64,000 nt of DNA, from the NCBI GenBank assembly GCA_910587475.1, contig CAJUMR010000012.1, positions 1-64,000 on the forward strand, in the 5' to 3' direction. Position numbers and translations under genes: made by a program. The notes below the pieces were generated by a model, which was given only the letters and a program-made list of their open reading frames with translations, was not told where the DNA came from and did not search any database. Shown in pieces: positions 9,212 through 17,628 of this stretch (position 1 is its first letter; each line of letters starts with the position of its first letter). This DNA comes from an uncultured Muribaculaceae bacterium (lineage in GTDB: Bacteria; Bacteroidota; Bacteroidia; Bacteroidales; Muribaculaceae).

Positions 9212-9243
9212 TTTGCAGATGAGCGCTAATTTTACTACCTTTG
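9212..9243 (+). promoter_or_regulatory. Promoter of the metal-efflux operon
   Basis: TTTG (9212-9215), 20-bp spacer, TACCTTTG (9236-9243): a full match to the Bacteroidetes housekeeping consensus. The predicted start of transcription is near 9250, giving a leader of about 18 bases before the ATG at 9268. Confidence 0.75.
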
Positions 9244-9267
9244 CTGTGAACAGCTCTTGATATTGAA

Positions 9268-9714
9268 ATGCATCGTTTTATCAAATCATTGCTCGCAACA
9301 ATTGTCGGACTTCTGATCTTTGCAGGAGGTTCGATACGCTTGCATCATCACGATGTCGGCATGGAGCTGTGTGTCTGCATGAACGGATTGATCAATCCGA
9401 CATGCAATCATCACCATCCGGTCGAGCATTCCTGTTCCAATGACCTGCAGCACTCCCCTCTGGACGAACATTCCGAAGAATCATGCCCGCTGCACATCGA
9501 CGACTTCAACATTTCAGACAACCAAAACGACGGTTTTCATGTATTCGCAACTGATATAGCAGGCGACATCTGTCTGCTTGCCGCGTGCTTTCAGGAAAAG
9601 CATGTATGCTCGCATTGCTATCCTTTCATATCAGTGCCGATTCACGAGCTATGCCCGGCAAAAAAGCTATCCCGGCGAGGACCACCTGCTGAAAGACACA
9701 TTTCTGCGGTCTGA
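9268..9714 (+). CDS. Exported His/Cys-rich protein (DUF6769-like) leading the metal-efflux operon
   Basis: A 148-residue protein with an N-terminal signal or anchor (LLATIVGLLIFAGGS) followed by a chain rich in His and Cys: LHHHD, CVC, CNHHHPVEHSC, CPLH, HVCSHC. Such clusters suit metal binding in the periplasm or at the outer face of the inner membrane. Proteins of this type commonly precede Cus/Czc-type RND genes in Bacteroidetes (family resemblance from memory, DUF6769). It could be a periplasmic metal chaperone or sensor; function is inferred from composition and context. It has its own strong promoter and is followed by a 107-base gap with palindromes before the adaptor gene. Confidence 0.6.
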   Translation: MHRFIKSLLATIVGLLIFAGGSIRLHHHDVGMELCVCMNGLINPTCNHHHPVEHSCSNDLQHSPLDEHSEESCPLHIDDFNISDNQNDGFHVFATDIAGDICLLAACFQEKHVCSHCYPFISVPIHELCPAKKLSRRGPPAERHISAV

Positions 9715-9754
9715 GATCCGCAAATATCCTATTTTTTATTTGTTTTAACAATGA

Positions 9755-9800
9755 CGGCAAGAACATTGCCGCCAATCAATTACATATATATGTATATACA
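9755..9800. promoter_or_regulatory. Palindromes between the His-rich gene and the efflux adaptor
   Basis: Three symmetric elements sit in the 107-base gap: CGGCAA (9755-9760) / TTGCCG (9766-9771); the 14-bp perfect palindrome TACATATATATGTA (9781-9794); and TGTATATACA (9791-9800) overlapping it. They could be an operator for a metal-responsive regulator or a processing site in the polycistronic mRNA. Confidence 0.4.
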
Positions 9801-9821
9801 CCTTATATATACTTCCCTATC

Positions 9822-10982
9822 ATGAATAAATTTGTCTTAATAACGATTTCGGCAGCACTATGCATCTTCGGAACGGGATGCAAAAAAAATACATCCGGAG
9901 AGTTATCGCATCACCACCACGAACATGAACACGAACACGAGTCTCAGGAGCAAACTGAGACGAGCCACAACGACGAAATAACACTCCATCCTGAAATGGC
10001 CGAACGCTTCGGCGTCACAACTGAGACTGTCGGCTACACTCCATTCAACGACGCCCTGAAAGTGTCGGGCGAAATACTCCCGTCGCCTGCCGACGCGGCA
10101 ACCATTGTAGCGCCGACATCCGGCATTATCAGCTTCAGCAAATCATTCAATCTTGGTGCACATGTCAGATCAGGAGCCACCATAGCCGGCATTTCAGCAA
10201 CAGGAGTCTCCGGCGGTGATAAAAATCTCGCCGCTAAAGCCAACCTCGACGCTGCAAAACGTGAACTCGACAGACTGAAACCATTGTACGACGAGCGCCT
10301 TGTCACTGCTTCCGACTACAACTCGGCAGTCCGTGCCTACGAAGAAGCAAAAGCCGGCTACAGCATGGCGGCTGCAGCCGGATCAGTTACGTCTCCAATC
10401 TCCGGAGTTGTCACGGCTATCGACGTTAAACAAGGACAATATGTCGAAGTCGGCACACCGATCGCCTCTGTCGCAACATCACAACGATTGACCCTGAGAG
10501 CCGATGTGCCGCAACGCTATTACAACCGCACAAAATCTTTCAATGGAGCCATCATCGAACTGCCCTACTCCAACAAAACAGTCAACATCGACTCATTGGG
10601 CGGACAGCGTATCGTAAGTAGCGACAACATGGCAGCACAGTCTCCGGGCTATGTCCCTGTGTTTTTCTCGCTTGACAACAACGGAGAATTCATTGCAGGA
10701 TCAGGCGTAGACGTCTATCTGCAATCCGACAGCTCCGACAATGTCATTTCGGTGCCGATGTCAGCCCTTTCCGAGCAACAGGGTCAATACTATGTGTTTG
10801 TCAAACTTGATGACGAATGCTACCGAAAGGCTCTCGTTTCAACAGGCCGCAGCAACGGCAACCGCATCGAGATCAAGTCAGGCATCGAACCGGGCGACAA
10901 TATCGTTGTCACCGGAACGACAACCGTGAGGATCGCCGAATCATCCGGCAACATTCCCGAAGGTCATTCACACAATCACTGA
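9822..10982 (+). CDS. Efflux RND transporter periplasmic adaptor (CusB/CzcB-like)
   Basis: A 386-residue lipoprotein adaptor: lipobox FGTGC near residue 20, then a His/Glu-rich stretch with HHHHEHEHEHES (about residues 31-42) that likely binds metal. It continues with the barrel-sandwich lipoyl half motif, an alpha-helical hairpin (LDAAKRELDRLKPLYDERLV), the second lipoyl half (TSPISGVVTAIDVKQGQYVEVG) and beta-barrel and membrane-proximal domains. The protein ends in HSHNH. It bridges the RND pump to the outer-membrane channel. It lies 15 bases before the pump gene. Metal identity is unresolved. Confidence 0.88.
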   Translation: MNKFVLITISAALCIFGTGCKKNTSGELSHHHHEHEHEHESQEQTETSHNDEITLHPEMAERFGVTTETVGYTPFNDALKVSGEILPSPADAATIVAPTSGIISFSKSFNLGAHVRSGATIAGISATGVSGGDKNLAAKANLDAAKRELDRLKPLYDERLVTASDYNSAVRAYEEAKAGYSMAAAAGSVTSPISGVVTAIDVKQGQYVEVGTPIASVATSQRLTLRADVPQRYYNRTKSFNGAIIELPYSNKTVNIDSLGGQRIVSSDNMAAQSPGYVPVFFSLDNNGEFIAGSGVDVYLQSDSSDNVISVPMSALSEQQGQYYVFVKLDDECYRKALVSTGRSNGNRIEIKSGIEPGDNIVVTGTTTVRIAESSGNIPEGHSHNH

Positions 10983-10997
10983 TAAAGTCCTGAAATC

Positions 10998-13900
10998 ATG
11001 CTGAATAAAATCATACGTTTCTCTCTCGACAACCGTCTGACGGTATTGATTATTTCAGCGGTCATTTTGATCGCCGGGACAATCACTCTGTTGCGCACGG
11101 AAGTAGACATCTTTCCGGATCTCAACGCCCCGACAGTCGTGGTGATGACCGAGGCTCCGGGCTTCACGCCTGAAGACGTCGAAACGATCGTAACCTATCC
11201 CATCGAAACTGCCGTCAACGGCTCGACCGGTGTACGAAGGGTAAGATCTGCTTCGTCATCAGGTCTGTCGACTGTCTGGATCGAGTTTGACTGGGGCACC
11301 GACATCTATCGTGCCCGCCAGATCGTCACCGAACGCATTGCGTCAGTATCCGAACAGTTGCCCGCCAACGTCAAGAACCCGGTGCTCGGGCCGCAATCAT
11401 CTATCCTCGGCGAAATGATGATAATCGGGCTTACCGCCGACTCCACATCATTGCTCGATCTGCGAACGATCGCTGAACGTGTCATAAGGCCGAGACTGCT
11501 GTCGATGGGCGGAGTATCACAGGTATCTGTCATTGGCGGAGATGTAAAGGAATATCAGATCAGAATACTGCCTGAAAAAATGAAATATCACGACGTTTCG
11601 CTCAGCGAATTGCTCGAAAGCGTAGAGTCTATCAACGACAACGCCTCCGGCGGAGTGATATATGAGTATGGCAATGAATACATCATCAAGGGCGACGTGA
11701 ACACAACCGACCCGGCTGAGATCGCCGCATCTGTCGTGCGCAGCGACGACCGCGGCATCGTTACTGTCGGTGATCTCGCCGTGGTCGAGATCGGGGCGGC
11801 GCGTCCGCAGATCGGTCTTGCATCAGTCAAGGCTACTCCTGCAGTGATAATCACCGTCACCAAACAGCCGGCAGAAGGAACAATCGGGCTGACCGAACGC
11901 ATCGACAGCGAACTTGAAGAGATCACCAAGACCCTCCCGTCAGATATAACCGTCTCTACCGACATCTTCCGCCAGAGCGATTTCATCGACAATTCGATCA
12001 GCAATCTGCAGCGATCGCTCCTCGAGGGCGCATTGTTTGTCATTGTCGTGCTGTTCTTTTTCCTGATGAACCTACGCACAACATTGATATCAGTCATTGC
12101 CCTGCCGCTGTCAATCATTGTCACGGTTCTGGTGCTGCACTTCCTCGGCTACACCATCAACACAATGAGTCTCGGAGGCATAGCCATCGCCATCGGATCG
12201 CTTGTCGACGATGCAATCGTCGATGTCGAAAACGTCTACCGTCGATTGCGGCTCAACTCAAAGCTTCCCGAAGGCGAGCGTATTCCGGTCAAGGAGGTCG
12301 TTTATCATGCTTCGGCCGAAGTCAGAATGCCTATTTTTAATTCATCTCTGATAATAATAGCGAGCTTCTTGCCTCTGTTCTTCCTCTCAGGAATAGAAGG
12401 ACGCATGCTCATTCCGCTCGGGGTGTCATTCATCGTTGCGCTTATCGCTTCGACCATTGTCGCTCTGACTCTGACGCCTGTGCTGTGCAGCTTTCTGCTC
12501 GCCTCGCGCACCGGCGACAAGGAGTTGTCGAAAGATCCGTGGCTGGCCCGGAAACTCAAAAGCACGTATAACCGCACCCTCGGCGTATCGGTTGACCGAC
12601 CTTACGTCATTGTAGCCGTCACATCGGTTCTGTTCGTCATATCAATCGCCCTGTTCTTCACTCTCGGCCGAAGCTTCCTGCCCGGGTTCAACGAAGGATC
12701 GTTCACAATCAACGTTTCTACTCTCCCGGGCGTATCGCTTGAAGAAAGCGACAAGATCGGTCGGGAAGCCGAACGAATCATTTTATCTGTCCCCGAAGTA
12801 CGGACCGTCGCAAGAAAGACAGGCCGCGCAGAACTCGACGAACATTCGCTTGGAGTCAATGTTTCGGAAATCGAAGCTCCTTACTCTCTGTCTGACCGAT
12901 CGAGAAGCGAAGTTGTCAGGGAATTGCGTTCAAAGCTGTCAGAACTGCCCGGAGTCAACATTGAGATCGGACAACCGATCTCCCACCGCATCGATGCCAT
13001 GATGTCGGGATCCGAATCACAGATAGCGATCAAACTGTTCGGCGACGATCTTAACCGATTGTTTTCAACCGGCAACCGCATCAAATCGATCATATCTTCA
13101 GTCCCCGGCATATTCGATGCCAATATCGAGCAACAGGTTGAACGCCCCGAACTGATCATCACTCCCAAACGCGGACTGATGGCAGCCTATGGCGTGAAAA
13201 TGTCCGATTTCAACAAAATAGTATCTACGGCCATCGGCGGTCAAGCAGTCTCCCAGGTCTATGAAGACGGCCAACCTTACGATCTGACTGTCATTCTCGA
13301 TCCGTCGTCACGCAACTCGATAGAAAGCCTGTCGGAGATGTCGATCGACTCATCAAAAGGGAAAATACCATTCAGCACCATAGCCGACATCAAGTCAGCG
13401 ACAGGGCCCAACACCATCAACAGAGAGAATGTCAAACGCCGCATCATCATCTCGGCCAATGTCGACGGCCGTGACCTACGCGGCGCTGTAAACGAAATCC
13501 GACAGCGCATCGAAGACGAGATACAGCTTCCTCAGGACTATTACATAACCTACGGCGGACAATTTGAAAGCGAGGCTGCAGCATCGTCCACTTTGCTATG
13601 GACATCATTATGCGCTCTCGCTGTCATTTTCATGCTCCTCTACGGCGAATTCAAAAACTGGCATCAGGCTCTGGTAATCCTGATCAACATGCCGCTTGCT
13701 GTCATCGGAGGCATACTCATACTTAAAATCACATCAAGCGAACTCAACATTCCCGCGATCATCGGTTTCATTTCGCTAATGGGCATCTCGACCCGAAACG
13801 GCATGCTGCTGATCACGCGCTACAACAGATTGAAGGCCGAAGGCGAAGATCTGAGACAGCGCATATTCCATGGTTCGACCGACCGCCTTCTGCCGATAGC

Positions 13901-14078
13901 CATGACTGCATTGACATCGGCGCTGGCTCTGATACCGCTTGCAATCAACGGCGACGAACCGGGCAATGAGATACAATCGCCCATGGCCATCGTCATACTC
14001 GGAGGTCTCATTTCTTCGACCATACTCAACATGTATGTAATACCCTCAATTTACTACCTAATCAACCGTAACAGATGA
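10998..14078 (+). CDS. CusA/CzcA-family heavy-metal efflux RND permease
   Basis: A 1026-residue inner-membrane proton antiporter with the full RND plan: TM1 at the N-terminus (LTVLIISAVILIAGTITLL), first periplasmic loop, TM2-6, central cytoplasmic loop, TM7, second loop and TM8-12. The TM4 proton-relay region reads GSLVDDAIVDVEN, with acidic residues where HME-RND pumps carry theirs; it is not identical to the classic Cu/Ag or Zn/Co/Cd signatures I know, so the substrate is left open. The family hallmark AIIGFISLMGISTRNGMLL precedes the last TM group. It overlaps the TolC-like gene by 4 bases. Confidence 0.92.
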   Translation: MLNKIIRFSLDNRLTVLIISAVILIAGTITLLRTEVDIFPDLNAPTVVVMTEAPGFTPEDVETIVTYPIETAVNGSTGVRRVRSASSSGLSTVWIEFDWGTDIYRARQIVTERIASVSEQLPANVKNPVLGPQSSILGEMMIIGLTADSTSLLDLRTIAERVIRPRLLSMGGVSQVSVIGGDVKEYQIRILPEKMKYHDVSLSELLESVESINDNASGGVIYEYGNEYIIKGDVNTTDPAEIAASVVRSDDRGIVTVGDLAVVEIGAARPQIGLASVKATPAVIITVTKQPAEGTIGLTERIDSELEEITKTLPSDITVSTDIFRQSDFIDNSISNLQRSLLEGALFVIVVLFFFLMNLRTTLISVIALPLSIIVTVLVLHFLGYTINTMSLGGIAIAIGSLVDDAIVDVENVYRRLRLNSKLPEGERIPVKEVVYHASAEVRMPIFNSSLIIIASFLPLFFLSGIEGRMLIPLGVSFIVALIASTIVALTLTPVLCSFLLASRTGDKELSKDPWLARKLKSTYNRTLGVSVDRPYVIVAVTSVLFVISIALFFTLGRSFLPGFNEGSFTINVSTLPGVSLEESDKIGREAERIILSVPEVRTVARKTGRAELDEHSLGVNVSEIEAPYSLSDRSRSEVVRELRSKLSELPGVNIEIGQPISHRIDAMMSGSESQIAIKLFGDDLNRLFSTGNRIKSIISSVPGIFDANIEQQVERPELIITPKRGLMAAYGVKMSDFNKIVSTAIGGQAVSQVYEDGQPYDLTVILDPSSRNSIESLSEMSIDSSKGKIPFSTIADIKSATGPNTINRENVKRRIIISANVDGRDLRGAVNEIRQRIEDEIQLPQDYYITYGGQFESEAAASSTLLWTSLCALAVIFMLLYGEFKNWHQALVILINMPLAVIGGILILKITSSELNIPAIIGFISLMGISTRNGMLLITRYNRLKAEGEDLRQRIFHGSTDRLLPIAMTALTSALALIPLAINGDEPGNEIQSPMAIVILGGLISSTILNMYVIPSIYYLINRNR

Positions 14079-15271
14079 AACGCTTAAGTATATACGTCCT
14101 TTACCTCACTCTGATGAGTCTGTCGGCATATGCCGCCCAGGACCGATCATTCGACAGCATTGTTTCTGAAATACTCTCCAACAATCAGACACTCGCGGCC
14201 CGTCGGTCATCTGCTAAAGCCGAGTCGCTGAATGCAAAAGCCGAAAACAACCTCAGCGATCCGGAAGTGGAATTCGAGCATCAATGGGGGGCGCGCGACG
14301 TCGGCAACAAGTGGTCGCTGTCGGTCAGCCAGTCATTCGATTGGCCGGGAGTCTACAAAAGCCGGGCAAAAACAGCCGACTATAAGGCCAAAGCATTCAA
14401 TCTGCTATATCTTGCCGAAGAAGCTGACATGCGGCTGCGGATATCAAGCACCCTAGCCGACTACATTGCTGCCCGTCTGCAACTGCAACTCGCCAACGAC
14501 ATAAACGACAATTTGTCAACTTTAGCTGACAAAATATCACTCGAGTTCAAGCATGGCGAAGCCACTGTGATCGACTTCAGGAAAATAGAATTCGAACGCA
14601 TCGAGGCCGCAAACCGCGCCGACGCGGCTCTAAAGCTTTCAGAAAGTCTGAAATATGAAATCATTGCGCTCAATGGTGGAAAGTCGATAGATCTCGACTC
14701 GATGACATCGTTTCCCGACATCACGATGCGCTCTGAAGATTTCTATATCGACCGGCACACTGCCGAGGATCCTGCGCTGCTCGCATCACAATATCTTAAC
14801 GATGCTGCAAACCAAACGGTCAAGACCGCATCAGCCAATGCACTCCCTGGCTTCTCACTGGGTTATATCCACAATGTCGAGATAGGCGATCACTTCAACG
14901 GCATAAAGATCGGGCTGTCGCTACCTCTGTTTTCCAACAGACACCGGCGTGCCGCCGCTCTGGCAGAAGCTGAAGCAACCGCCAGCGAATCAATCGAGAA
15001 AAGTCTTGAAGTGCAGCGACGGGTGATGACAGAGTTCCAGTCGGCCAGCTCATTGTCGAAACGTCTGGCCGACTATGACAGGCTCTTCCCTATGCCTGAC
15101 GATGGAAGTGACTATCTGCGCCTGCTGCGCAAATCGTTCGACGGCGGGCAAATGCCTCTTATAGTATATCTTTATGAAGTCAATTACTATATTGAAGCCC
15201 GCAGCACTTACATCGACCTGCTCCATCAGCACACCCTCTCCATGCTGTCGCTCTCTCGCTTCGGAAACTGA
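14075..15271 (+). CDS. TolC/CusC-family outer-membrane efflux protein
   Basis: A 398-residue protein with signal peptide (LYLTLMSLSAYAA) and two repeats of the long amphipathic helices of outer-membrane efflux proteins, including LAARRSSAKAESLNAKAEN and a second AALAEAEATASESIEKSLEVQRRV block. It supplies the outer-membrane exit duct for the adaptor and pump encoded just upstream. The ATG lies inside the end of the permease gene (4-base overlap). It is the last gene of the operon; the inverted repeat at 15302 follows after 30 bases. Confidence 0.88.
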   Translation: MKRLSIYVLYLTLMSLSAYAAQDRSFDSIVSEILSNNQTLAARRSSAKAESLNAKAENNLSDPEVEFEHQWGARDVGNKWSLSVSQSFDWPGVYKSRAKTADYKAKAFNLLYLAEEADMRLRISSTLADYIAARLQLQLANDINDNLSTLADKISLEFKHGEATVIDFRKIEFERIEAANRADAALKLSESLKYEIIALNGGKSIDLDSMTSFPDITMRSEDFYIDRHTAEDPALLASQYLNDAANQTVKTASANALPGFSLGYIHNVEIGDHFNGIKIGLSLPLFSNRHRRAAALAEAEATASESIEKSLEVQRRVMTEFQSASSLSKRLADYDRLFPMPDDGSDYLRLLRKSFDGGQMPLIVYLYEVNYYIEARSTYIDLLHQHTLSMLSLSRFGN

Positions 15272-15301
15272 AAAACGCTCAACAATTTCCCTCCATAAAC
15301 G

Positions 15302-15364
15302 TTCTACCATTGACTTTGCTGAAAAACGCCTTTTGGCATCATTTTTGCAAAGTCAATGGTAGAA
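15302..15364. repeat. Perfect 18-bp inverted repeat in front of htpG
   Basis: Left arm 15302-15319 and right arm 15347-15364 are exact reverse complements, separated by 27 bases, and the right arm is followed by a T-rich stretch (15365-15371). It may be the terminator of the metal-efflux operon, an operator pair flanking the htpG promoter, or both. The stem is longer than any other between genes in this window. It is not CIRCE in sequence or spacing. Confidence 0.85.
15334..15349 (+). promoter_or_regulatory. Sigma-54-like -24/-12 site upstream of htpG
   Basis: Reads TGGCA-N6-TTGCA with the GG (15335-15336) and GC (15347-15348) at exactly the sigma-54 spacing. Predicted start near 15360, 41 bases before the htpG ATG. 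The -12 half lies at the start of the right arm of the inverted repeat. Confidence 0.55.
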
Positions 15365-15400
15365 TATTTTTTTGTAAAACCAACATATAAATTCAACAAT

Positions 15401-17443
15401 ATGCAGAAAGGCACAATCGGGGTAACTACCGAGAATATTTTCCCCGTCATCAAAAAGTTTCTCTACAGTGATCACGAAATCTTCTTGCGTGAACTCGTGT
15501 CCAACGCTGTAGACGCAACACAGAAGATCCGCACCCTTTCTTCGTTCGGAGAATTCAAAGGGCAGCTCGGCGATCTCAATGTGAAAGTGACAGTCGACAA
15601 GGACGCCGGAACTCTCACAATCAGCGACCACGGCATCGGCATGACTGCCGAAGACATCGACAAATACATCAACCAGATCGCTTTTTCCGGTGCAGAAGAA
15701 TTCCTTGAAAAATACAAGGACAATGCCAACGCGATCATCGGCCACTTCGGCCTTGGATTTTATTCGGCATTCATGGTTGCCAAGAAGGTGGCCATCAACT
15801 CTCTGTCGTACAAAGACGGAGCGGAAGCCGTACGTTGGGAATGTGACGGATCTCCGGTCTATGAAATGTCGAAAGGCGACCGAACAACCAGAGGTACCGA
15901 CATCATTCTCTATATCGACGACGATAACAAGGAATTTCTCGAACAGAGCCGCATCGACACATTGCTCAGAAAATATTGCCGCTTCCTACCCGTGCCTGTA
16001 ATTTCCGGCAAAGAGCAGGAATGGAAAGAAGGAAAAATGGTCGACACAGACCGCGACAAGGTGATCAACAACACCGAACCGCAATGGACCAAAAAACCAT
16101 CGGAACTGACCGACAAAGACTACCTCGATTTCTATCACGAACTCTATCCCGGTCAGGAAGATCCGCTATTCTGGATCCACCTCAATGTTGACTATCCGTT
16201 CACCCTCACAGGCATCCTCTACTTCCCGAAGATCAAAAACAACTTTGAGATAACCAAAAACCGTATTCAGCTATATTGCAATCAAGTATTCGTCACCGAT
16301 TCGGTCGAAGGCGTAGTCCCCGAATTCATGATGCTGCTCCAGGGTGTGATCGATTCTCCCGATATCCCTCTCAACGTATCGCGAAGCTATCTGCAGAGCG
16401 ACAGCAACGTCAAGAAAATCTCGTCTTATATCACCAAGAAAGTTGCCTCACGCCTCGAGGACATATTCAAAGCCGATCGTGCCGAATTCGAAAAGAAATG
16501 GGACGACATCAAGATCTTCATCGAATACGGCATGCTGACCGACGACAAGTTCCGCGACGCTGCCATGAAGTTCATGCTTCTTAAAGACACTGACAACCGT
16601 TATTTCACTCTTGACGAATACAAGACCCTCGTCGAAGCCCAACAGACTGATAAAGACGGAAACGTTGTTTACCTCTACACAACCGATCCGGTCGCTCAGT
16701 TCAACTACATAAAGGCTGCCACTGACCGAGGATACGACGTTCTGCTCATGGACGGACAGCTCGACAATCACTTCGTCGGACTTCTTGAAAGCAAACTCGA
16801 CAAAACAACCTTCGTTCGCGTTGACTCCGACGTGATCGACAACCTCATTCGCAAAAACGACCGCAAAGATGTCGATCTATCTGCTCTGCAACGCAACATT
16901 CTCACCACAATGTTCCGCTCGCAGACTCCCGAAGTTGACAAAGCTCAGTTCCTCGTTTCGTTTGAGGCTCTGACCGACAAGAGCGCTCCTATCGTCATCA
17001 CTCAGAACGAATACATGCGACGCATGAAAGATATGGCAGCTCTACAGCCCGGCATGAATTTCTACGGCGAACTCCCCGACAGCTACAACCTCGTAGTCAA
17101 CACCGAACATCCTCTCATCGCAAAAATCCGCGATGCCGCCACATCGTCAATCGGCGATCAGGTGAAACCGCTCGCCGATAAGATTGAAGCCGACAACGCC
17201 GAGATCACGAAGGTGAAAGATGCTGCCAAAGGTGCGGCTCTTTCTGCTGAAGACGATCAGCGAGTGAAAGATCTCGAGAAAGCTGTAGGTGAGAACCGAC
17301 AGAACGAAGAGACCATCATCAGCGACTATGCCAAGACTCAACCGATTGTCAAGCAACTGATCGACCTCGCACTTCTTGGCAACGGACTGCTCAAAGGCAA
17401 AGACCTGAGTTCGTTCATCGACAGATCGATTTCACTTCTATAA
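15401..17443 (+). CDS. htpG: Molecular chaperone HtpG (Hsp90)
   Basis: About 680 residues starting MQKGTIGVTTENIFPVI; an open frame runs upstream to 15356 but the extra residues do not fit the family and overlap the repeat. The N-terminal GHKL ATPase has LVSNAVDATQK (the catalytic E33 equivalent lies just before, in FLRELVSNA), DHGIGMT and IGHFGLGFYSAF. The middle domain carries the LNVSRSYLQ segment and the conserved arginine. The C-terminal dimerisation part contains a charged helix. The chaperone remodels client proteins with DnaK in the cytoplasm. Control elements upstream suggest stress regulation. Confidence 0.95.
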   Translation: MQKGTIGVTTENIFPVIKKFLYSDHEIFLRELVSNAVDATQKIRTLSSFGEFKGQLGDLNVKVTVDKDAGTLTISDHGIGMTAEDIDKYINQIAFSGAEEFLEKYKDNANAIIGHFGLGFYSAFMVAKKVAINSLSYKDGAEAVRWECDGSPVYEMSKGDRTTRGTDIILYIDDDNKEFLEQSRIDTLLRKYCRFLPVPVISGKEQEWKEGKMVDTDRDKVINNTEPQWTKKPSELTDKDYLDFYHELYPGQEDPLFWIHLNVDYPFTLTGILYFPKIKNNFEITKNRIQLYCNQVFVTDSVEGVVPEFMMLLQGVIDSPDIPLNVSRSYLQSDSNVKKISSYITKKVASRLEDIFKADRAEFEKKWDDIKIFIEYGMLTDDKFRDAAMKFMLLKDTDNRYFTLDEYKTLVEAQQTDKDGNVVYLYTTDPVAQFNYIKAATDRGYDVLLMDGQLDNHFVGLLESKLDKTTFVRVDSDVIDNLIRKNDRKDVDLSALQRNILTTMFRSQTPEVDKAQFLVSFEALTDKSAPIVITQNEYMRRMKDMAALQPGMNFYGELPDSYNLVVNTEHPLIAKIRDAATSSIGDQVKPLADKIEADNAEITKVKDAAKGAALSAEDDQRVKDLEKAVGENRQNEETIISDYAKTQPIVKQLIDLALLGNGLLKGKDLSSFIDRSISLL

Positions 17444-17464
17444 GCATCAGATAACACTTACGAC

Positions 17465-17507
17465 GCGCCCCCTGAAGTCCTGCAGTGGTTCAGGGGGCGC
17501 TGTCTTA
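17465..17507 (+). terminator. Terminator of htpG
   Basis: Perfect 12-bp GC-rich stem GCGCCCCCTGAA (17465-17476) / TTCAGGGGGCGC (17489-17500) with a 12-base loop; the following TGTCTTATT is only moderately T-rich. Confidence 0.75.
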
Positions 17508-17628
17508 TTCCAGCACAAGTGCCGTTGGCCATCAATTTCGCGTCGTTCACAATCTGCGACTAAACTTTTCGCCATCTTACGCTCTTATAATAAGTGATTA
17601 TTTCAACAATCCTCGATTTATCTCGACA

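Noticed and set aside
8306..9229. 307-residue plus-strand open frame across ABC-F and ftsE
   Set aside because: It is antisense to two genes with complete ABC motifs; its own translation has no family pattern.
15302..15364. CIRCE (HrcA operator) before htpG
   Set aside because: CIRCE has 9-bp arms and a 9-base spacer with a fixed sequence; this repeat has 18-bp arms, a 27-base spacer and a different sequence.
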